Positions 63,692 to 64,000 of a DNA stretch of 64,000 bases are shown piece after piece. Both the position numbers and the translations under genes were made by a program. Numbering within the stretch: the first letter of the stretch is position 1; the number at the start of each line of letters is the position of its first letter. Below the pieces are notes generated by a model. The model saw only the letters and a list, made by a program, of their open reading frames with translations, was not told the origin of the DNA and did not search any database. Origin of the DNA: Halomonas sp. MCCC 1A13316 (GTDB lineage: Bacteria; Pseudomonadota; Gammaproteobacteria; Pseudomonadales; Halomonadaceae); the NCBI RefSeq assembly GCF_014931605.1, contig NZ_CP053382.1:1178001-1242000 (forward strand). Reading direction: 5' to 3'.

Positions 63692-64000
63692 ATGGAGACC
63701 CACGAGGTTCAGGGCAATGAGGTGCTGCGGCTGGCCGGCGTGTGCAAGGCCTATGACGTAGGCACCCCGGTGGAGAACGAAGTGCTGCATGCGATTGACC
63801 TGCGCCTCGATCGCGGCACCTTTGCCAGCCTCACCGGACCCTCCGGCTCGGGCAAGAGTACGCTGCTCAACCTCATTGGCCTGCTCGATACCCCGACATC
63901 GGGAGAGCTGTTCGTGCTCGAGCGGCCGACCAGCGCCATGGACGACCAGGAACGCACCGAACTGCGCGGCGGCACGATCGGACTGGTTTTCCAGTTCCAT
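63692..64000 (+). CDS. ABC transporter ATPase, MacB/LolD type (cut by right edge)
   Basis: The first 103 codons of an ATPase. ATG 63692 (METHEVQGNE) starts 10 bases after the permease stop. Walker A GPSGSGKST lies near residue 50 and the Q-loop region GTIGLVFQFH is at the edge. The signature and Walker B are outside the window. It powers the FtsX-type permease. The operon may continue beyond the window. Confidence 0.9.
   Translation, partial: METHEVQGNEVLRLAGVCKAYDVGTPVENEVLHAIDLRLDRGTFASLTGPSGSGKSTLLNLIGLLDTPTSGELFVLERPTSAMDDQERTELRGGTIGLVFQFH

Noticed and set aside
61268..64000. HlyD-ABC genes as the type I exporter of the nearby RTX protein
   Set aside because: The permease is a separate FtsX/MacB-type protein and the ATPase a stand-alone LolD/MacB-like one, not an HlyB-type fusion; phaC and ftsH also lie between.

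Overview
The window looks like chromosome of a high-GC, moderately halophilic gammaproteobacterium, most likely Halomonadaceae (Halomonas or a close relative). This is inferred from the gene families and their arrangement: sodium-solute symporter with a small partner, NnrU, LrgAB, a PotD/A/B/C-type importer, PHA synthase, PhoP/PmrA-type regulators with EptA, and an Mrp/complex I-like membrane cluster. No search was run. I see no rRNA, tRNA, CRISPR array, phage or full-length transposase gene; coding density is high.

Layout. 1-12.5 kb: HAD phosphatase cut by the left edge, DUF3311/SSS symporter pair, pncB, DUF892 protein, PQQ-type aldose dehydrogenase, FAD/Rieske oxidoreductase, PhoD-like phosphatase, NnrU, a zinc alcohol dehydrogenase with an FNR/ANR-type box, and a diguanylate cyclase. 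12.5-17.2 kb: polyamine-type ABC importer (Tat-exported binding protein, ATPase, two permeases) with a TetR/BetI-like operator upstream and two non-coding inserts inside the operon, one resembling a MITE. 17.2-27.4 kb: two two-component systems and their probable targets. The first is PepSY-regulator-kinase, facing two duplicated periplasmic proteins that share an 11-bp direct-repeat promoter. The second is a PmrAB-like pair inside a lipid A/LPS group (GT9 glycosyltransferase, PAP2 phosphatase, EptA, cytochrome b561) with three matching YTTAAG-N5-GWTAAG boxes.

27.5-36.9 kb: CDF exporter, LysR regulator divergent from a GMC oxidoreductase, cold-shock protein, SLC13-type transporter, carboxylesterase, UbiA-like prenyltransferase, a trpB without trpA, and a small zinc-ribbon protein. 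36.9-42.4 kb: four overlapping membrane genes, a MbhD/NuoK-like fusion plus three NuoL/M/N-like antiporter subunits, with none of the other Mrp or complex I subunits. This is the most unusual metabolic system here. 42.5-53.8 kb: PhoH-like PIN-ATPase, ZipA-like protein, DedA-like protein, a decayed region (frameshifted AAC(3)-I-like acetyltransferase and frameshifted LysE), GNAT and VOC proteins, gate-domain transporter, LrgAB, LysE with a divergent Lrp regulator, YdeI-like protein, PsiE and a ZIP transporter.

53.9-64 kb: a 1118-residue secreted-type protein with four CBM2-like modules, a beta-helix and two RTX blocks; then phaC divergent from ftsH around FNR/ANR-like boxes, followed by an HlyD-type adaptor, an FtsX/MacB-type permease and an ABC ATPase cut by the right edge. 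The last group and the 10-kb alcohol dehydrogenase may belong to one low-oxygen regulon.
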